Below, one piece after another: positions 32,144 to 35,621 of a stretch of DNA of 35,621 nucleotides; the first letter of the stretch is position 1, and each line of letters begins with the position of its first letter. Under the pieces are notes generated by a model. That model worked only from the letters and a program-made list of their open reading frames with translations. It made no database searches and had not been told where the DNA came from. A program made the position numbers and the translations under genes. Origin of the DNA: an uncultured Clostridia bacterium (GTDB taxonomy: Bacteria; Bacillota; Clostridia; Oscillospirales; CAG-272); assembly GCA_946407735.1 (NCBI GenBank), contig CAMJPL010000032.1:1-35621 (forward strand). Direction: 5' to 3'.

Positions 32144-32596
32144 TTACACCAGATTCGAGGCGTCCTCGACCCACTGCTCAAAGCCGCAGTTTATGCATCT
32201 TGACCAGGTCGCCGTCGTTCTGCCGTAAGGATGGATCAGATAAGAGATCCCGCCGCATCTTGAGCAGTACCTGACAGGCCTGTTCCTGTAATTTACGTCA
32301 AAGCAGTAGCACCTGTCGTTGCTGCCGCACCAGCTTCCGGGTTCGACCGTACCAGCGCATCCGTCGGTGAGATAATCGCGTTCCTCGCCGCCTATGAAGA
32401 AGCCTCCGCCGACGGCTTCCAGCTCGTCGAGAGACAGCTCGCGGTCTTTCTTGTCGCGCGCCCGGCCGATCTCTTCCCAGAGATGTTCCAGCTCATCCTC
32501 GCCGATCTCCGCGTCCGACGATCTCACAAGCTCTTCCAGCTCCCCGACGCTCTTTGCGGCAATGAGCTTTTCCTTCAGTTCTTTCGTGAATCCCAT
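32144..32596 (-). CDS. RiPP precursor with Nif11-like leader and Cys-rich, zinc-ribbon-like core
   Basis: 150 aa. Residues 1-62 are a Nif11/NHLP-type leader: amphipathic KELKEKLIAAKSVGELEELV (5-24), then an acidic helix, ending LSLDELEAVGGG with the likely cut after GG at 63-64. The remaining ~86 residues hold eight Cys: a cluster at DGC, SWC, DRC and YC, then two CxxC pairs (CSRC and CINC) 20-25 residues apart. CxxC pairs usually bind zinc, so the 'core' may fold as a ribbon or its Cys may be thioether donors for the adjacent radical SAM enzyme. The ATG at 32596 has AGGAG nine bases upstream; its own -10 TATAAT is at 32678. Confidence 0.82.
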   Translation of the reverse strand: MGFTKELKEKLIAAKSVGELEELVRSSDAEIGEDELEHLWEEIGRARDKKDRELSLDELEAVGGGFFIGGEERDYLTDGCAGTVEPGSWCGSNDRCYCFDVNYRNRPVRYCSRCGGISYLIHPYGRTTATWSRCINCGFEQWVEDASNLV

Positions 32597-32677
32597 AATA
32601 CTTTTCTCCTGTCTTTTCGGCATATCGTTTCGGAAGCTGTAAAGCTCAGATGTAATGATACTTATTCCGCTCCGTAT

Positions 32678-32683
32678 ATTATA
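32678..32683 (-). promoter_or_regulatory. probable -10 element of the precursor promoter
   Basis: TATAAT on the minus strand. No good -35 stands 17 bp upstream; TTAACA lies at a 20-bp spacing. This could suit an activator-dependent promoter. Bases 32597-32797 otherwise hold no gene, only a small GCCGG/CCGGC hairpin just after the maturase stop. Confidence 0.55.
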
Positions 32684-32797
32684 CCATCGTTTCGGCGGCT
32701 GATTGTTAATAATTTGTTATTTCTATGAAATAATTTTATACTTTTCTTTATCTGCCGGCTTTCCGGCGGGATATGATCTGCCGAGACGCCGATCCGT

Positions 32798-34204
32798 TCA
32801 GAGCTGTCCGATGCTTTTCAGCAGCGCGTCCTTTCTTTCCTTCCATCCGTCCCTGAAAAAGGCGCAGGCGTCGGGGTCCTTCGCGAGATAATCGTCAGGG
32901 TGATCGCGGACGGCGACGGCCCGGCATCCGCCGCAGCAGGCCGTACGGTATTCGCACGTTCGGCACTCGGGATTATGCTCCATGAAGTCGCTTATCCTGA
33001 AATTCACGATATCCATGTACAGCGACTCGCGGTCGAGGATATCCTCAAGCGGCGTCTCGAGCATATTGGGGAACTTCTCCTCTGTCGGGCTCCCCACCAT
33101 GCTCATGCAGGGCAGCACGTTCCCCTTCGGGCTGACATACATCTCCCGCCTCACATGCCCGCACATCAGCGCCTTGCCGAATCTCTCCTCCGGGATGTTC
33201 TTTTCAAATACAGCCGCCGGTCCGCCGCGCCCCTTATCGTACATGAAGAATCCGTCGAGCCCCAGCGTCAGCGGCATACCGTCCTCAAAGTAATGCGGGA
33301 TGTACTCAAGAAACGCCTCCCACAGCTCTTCCCGCGTAAGATAATGCTCGGTCTGATCCTTCCATTCCCCCTGCGGCGAGGCGTTCCCGACCTTCATTGA
33401 GGTCACGCCGAGCGACGCCATGAGGTTCACCGATTCGCGTATGCTGCCGACGCTCTCACGGCAGAGCACCGTCGAAACATGGGTGGGGATGCCGCGCTCA
33501 TGGCAGCGCTTCAGCGCGCTGAGCACCGCCTTCTCGGCGCCGCTGACGCCCCGCATCCAGTCGTGATGTCCCACGCCGTCAAAGCTGAACTGGATCGAGG
33601 TCCACATCTCCCGCTTTTCGAGCTCGTCGAGAAAATCGTCGGTGACAAGAAGACCGTTGGAGTAAAGCATGGAGACGATCATGCCCCTGTCCCGCACGGC
33701 GTCCATCAGATCCCAGAAATCCCCGCGGAACATCGGCTCGCCGCCGGTCAGCCCCACGCTTCTGATCCCGCATCTCGCGAAGGCGCCGAGCATGGTCATG
33801 AGCTGTTCCCATGAAGGCTCGCCCTGCGCCGCGTGAGGCGCCGACATAAAGCAGTGTCTGCATCTGTAATTGCAGCGGCCGGTGACCGACCAGTGCACGT
33901 TTTCTTTGAAACGCGCCGGATAAAAGCGGTATTCCTGCTCTGACAGCAGCCGCTCGCCCGGCCCGGCCGGACGGATGATGCCCCGCTTCTCCCAGCTTTC
34001 GTATAATGACCTTTCCCGATCCGAAAGCGTTTCAAAGCCGATCTCCGTCTGCCCGTCGCAGGCGGAAATGAGCCTCCATTCGTCTTCGCGGAAGAACACT
34101 GTCTTTACGGCGTACATATGCTGCGCAGCGTACGGCAGCAGCTTCCATCCGCGAAGACACCATCCGGGCGACAAAATATATCTTCGTTTTTCCGTTTCAG
34201 TCAT
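32798..34204 (-). CDS. radical SAM/SPASM peptide maturase with PqqD-like N-terminus
   Basis: 468 aa. Residues about 30-80 (FFREDEWRLISACDGQTEIGFETLSDRER...) resemble a PqqD-type precursor-recognition domain. The radical SAM core has CNYRCRHC (111-118, the CxxxCxxC 4Fe-4S motif), LTGGEP (152-157) and SFDGVGHHDWMRG. The C-terminal SPASM region (about 350-445) has ALMCGHVRREMYVSPKGNVLPC and CRTCEYRTACCGGC, enough Cys for auxiliary clusters. It is expected to install thioether or C-C crosslinks in the neighbouring precursor. AAGGA is six bases before the ATG, with a good promoter 85 bases upstream. Confidence 0.9.
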   Translation of the reverse strand: MTETEKRRYILSPGWCLRGWKLLPYAAQHMYAVKTVFFREDEWRLISACDGQTEIGFETLSDRERSLYESWEKRGIIRPAGPGERLLSEQEYRFYPARFKENVHWSVTGRCNYRCRHCFMSAPHAAQGEPSWEQLMTMLGAFARCGIRSVGLTGGEPMFRGDFWDLMDAVRDRGMIVSMLYSNGLLVTDDFLDELEKREMWTSIQFSFDGVGHHDWMRGVSGAEKAVLSALKRCHERGIPTHVSTVLCRESVGSIRESVNLMASLGVTSMKVGNASPQGEWKDQTEHYLTREELWEAFLEYIPHYFEDGMPLTLGLDGFFMYDKGRGGPAAVFEKNIPEERFGKALMCGHVRREMYVSPKGNVLPCMSMVGSPTEEKFPNMLETPLEDILDRESLYMDIVNFRISDFMEHNPECRTCEYRTACCGGCRAVAVRDHPDDYLAKDPDACAFFRDGWKERKDALLKSIGQL

Positions 34205-34287
34205 TCTTGATCCTTTGCATAACGATCGGGCAAGGAAAACCGCGGCCGCAGGTGGCTGATTTTCTTAAGTGTAAATTCTGCATCATA

Positions 34288-34316
34288 ATTATATCACTTT
34301 GCGGACGATTTTTCAA
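34288..34316 (-). promoter_or_regulatory. sigma-A promoter of the radical SAM maturase
   Basis: TTGAAA (34311-34316), 17-bp spacer, TATAAT (34288-34293) on the minus strand. Confidence 0.85.
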
Positions 34317-34451
34317 CCGCTTATATGCGGTATCGCCTTCGGTATGGAAAGTACCGCCTCGCCGGATCCGCAGCCGGCGCGGATATCAAAGCATAATAAA
34401 TGCTCCCCGCCCGGCGAACCTGCCGCAGATGAGGAGCCCTTGTCCCGATGT

Positions 34452-34488
34452 CAGACAGCAGGCGGCATGATTCACCGCCTGCCGACTG
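34452..34488. terminator. long hairpin downstream of the 54-aa peptide gene
   Basis: CAG-x-CGGCAGGCGG pairs with CCGCCTGCTG-x-CTG (minus-strand reading) around a 9-base loop, with one T-T mismatch. The minus-strand side lacks a T-run, so termination there would be weak or factor-assisted. Confidence 0.5.
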
Positions 34489-34511
34489 TTTTGGATATGG
34501 ATTACCTTTAT

Positions 34512-34676
34512 TCACTCCCCGGTGTTATCTTCGGGAATCTCCCCGTCATCAGCGAAGGTCTCTATAGGAATCATGTAAGCCTCGAGCCTTCTTTGCTTGT
34601 AGGTATCGCTGGTCATGATGACGTCATCGCCGTCAAGCTCGATGACTTTCATTTCCAAAGCTTCATATTTTTCCAT
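34512..34676 (-). CDS. 54-aa acidic peptide, possible second precursor
   Basis: MEKYEALEMKVIELDGDDVI, then MTSDTYKQRRLEAYMIP, ending in an acidic tail PEDNTGE. Short clostridial peptides that open with EKYE.PEM.VIE.D..DVI.TS are familiar to me, but their role is not known. GGGGAG nine bases before this ATG makes it the start; the ATG at 34700 overlaps the upstream stop. It lacks a GG cleavage motif and has no Cys. It lies 20 bases after the surface-protein gene and 470 bases before the maturase, so it could belong to either neighbour. Confidence 0.65.
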   Translation of the reverse strand: MEKYEALEMKVIELDGDDVIMTSDTYKQRRLEAYMIPIETFADDGEIPEDNTGE

Positions 34677-34696
34677 GTTTTCTTTCTCCCCTGCCT

Positions 34697-35621
34697 TCAA
34701 TGTATGTATCTGACCGCCTGCTGATAATACTCATACAATGCCGCGGCGACGCGCTTCGCTTCCTCAGGCGCGCCGGTATTTGACAGGCACTGCTGCACAT
34801 ATGTCATGGCCGACGCCGAGATCGAGGTTTCTCCGGCGGTCATCGTGTACACCGTGCCCAGCTTGTGCGCGCCGATCCCCGTGACCTGAATGTGCCAGCG
34901 CGTACCCACCCGTGCTACGGTATATTCCGGCGACGAGCCGTCATCGGCGGTTACACTGACGTTCTGCTCCGATAATTCAGTATCGGTCGTCAGGTAGAAG
35001 TTCAGCGCCGTCTCGCAGTCAAGATCCAGCGAGAAGGCGGCAGCCGTTATATCACCGCCGAGCGCAGCTTTCAATCCGAATCCCGACAGGGAGCCGATAA
35101 GCCCGGCTTCTGCGGCATAGATGCCCGGCATCTTGGGGGGCTTTTCCCCGTCCGGCACCGCGTACCCGGCGTAATGGCCGTAGTTGTAGAGCGCCTTCGC
35201 GAGAGGAGCCGCGGCTGTGTACGAGGCCAGACCTTCCCTGTTACTGATGATGTATTCCATATAATCCTGCACGCTGATGACGTCGGTGACGGTCTTCTTC
35301 ACGCCGTCCGCCGTATAGGTATAGACCGCGGTGATCATCTCGGCCATCTCCACAAAATTTATAAAGCAGGTGAACCTGTACCGTCCGCCGCTCTGCAGCG
35401 CTTTGTCGGAAGTGACGCTCCATTTACCCACGAAAAATTCAAGGCTCCCGTCCGTCATCCCCTCCGGGATGCTCATGCAGAAGTGCAGGCCGAGCTGACC
35501 GGAGAGCACCATCTGATGGCCGACAAATTCAGGCTCCGACGGCGCTTTCCTGAATGCCGCGTTCACTGTCACATCGCCGCTGAGGTAACACGCCGACAGT
35601 ATATCATCCAGACGCACTGAG
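34697..35621 (-). CDS. C-terminal part of a large surface protein (5' end outside window)
   Basis: The open frame runs off the right edge; the GTG at 35617 is probably internal. The visible 308 codons resemble a repeat unit of clostridial extracellular proteins: GHQMVLSGQLGLHFCMSIPEG, TDVISVQDYMEYIISNREG and AKALYNYGHYAGYA, followed by a beta-rich stretch and VYTMTAGETSISASAMTYVQQ. No anchor or catalytic motif is visible in the fragment. It is followed by the 54-aa peptide gene after 20 bases, so the two are probably co-transcribed. Confidence 0.7.
   Translation of the reverse strand, partial: SVRLDDILSACYLSGDVTVNAAFRKAPSEPEFVGHQMVLSGQLGLHFCMSIPEGMTDGSLEFFVGKWSVTSDKALQSGGRYRFTCFINFVEMAEMITAVYTYTADGVKKTVTDVISVQDYMEYIISNREGLASYTAAAPLAKALYNYGHYAGYAVPDGEKPPKMPGIYAAEAGLIGSLSGFGLKAALGGDITAAAFSLDLDCETALNFYLTTDTELSEQNVSVTADDGSSPEYTVARVGTRWHIQVTGIGAHKLGTVYTMTAGETSISASAMTYVQQCLSNTGAPEEAKRVAAALYEYYQQAVRYIH

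Larger units (their letters stand above)
34205..34511. other. intergenic region with promoter and strong hairpin
   Basis: It contains the maturase promoter (34288-34316) and a 14-bp hairpin with one mismatch (about 34452-34488). The hairpin is followed by TTTT only on the plus strand. I see no gene; the minus-strand frame at 34321-34515 lacks a ribosome site and natural composition. Confidence 0.5.

Noticed and set aside
34321..34515. 64-aa minus-strand frame between the peptide and the maturase
   Set aside because: Overlaps the maturase promoter region and the hairpin; no ribosome site or recognisable pattern.

Overview
The window is GC-rich DNA from a low-complexity-free bacterial chromosome. 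It looks like a Clostridia-class Firmicute, probably a gut or rumen member of the Oscillospirales/Christensenellales type; that is inference, not a database match. The grounds are: near-perfect sigma-A promoters (TTGACA-17-TATAAT), strong AGGAGG-type ribosome sites, tRNA genes with encoded CCA, a dockerin domain, BspA-like leucine-rich repeats, Thr/Glu-rich wall-spanning linkers, and an NHLP/Nif11-type bacteriocin exporter. No phage, insertion sequence, rRNA or CRISPR array was seen.

Layout. 1-3.3 kb: two divergent Gfo/Idh/MocA oxidoreductases (the first cut by the left edge) with an ECF-transporter S component between them. 3.4-4.3 kb: the NAD(P)H-hydrate repair enzyme nnrD. 4.4-8.2 kb: an operon of three exported proteins (dockerin + Cys-rich repeats + NlpC/P60; a copper-amine-oxidase-N-like protein; a CapA-type lipoprotein). 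Its promoter carries an exact 15-bp Fur box. 8.3-9.05 kb: a six-tRNA operon (Val-Asp-Phe-Gly-Cys-Gly) on the minus strand from a consensus promoter. 9.2-10.7 kb: a PrsW-type protease and thymidylate kinase. 10.8-15.6 kb: two large exported proteins, each with a C-terminal membrane anchor. 15.7-22.1 kb: a minus-strand run that starts at a P-loop kinase and passes through an isoprenylcysteine-methyltransferase-like gene broken by an in-frame TAG, an alpha/beta hydrolase, an unknown protein, a DHHW/MBOAT polysaccharide O-acylation pair and an unknown protein. 22.4-26.8 kb: small unknowns, a transporter fused to an ATPase-like domain, a DUF2200 protein and a CPBP protease.

26.9-34.7 kb is the most unusual region: a RiPP-type cluster on the minus strand. 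It has a radical SAM/SPASM maturase with a PqqD-like N-terminus, a precursor with a Nif11-like leader, a GG site and a long 8-Cys 'core', a very short HlyD-like adaptor, a C39-peptidase ABC exporter and a second NHLP ABC subunit. A 54-aa acidic peptide lies just upstream and the C-terminal part of a large surface protein runs off the right edge. The inferred working order is: maturase acts on precursor, the C39 peptidase removes the leader at GG, and the two ABC proteins plus adaptor export the product.

Every gene end I could read in this window is TGA or TAA. The only TAG met in a real reading frame is the one interrupting the methyltransferase.
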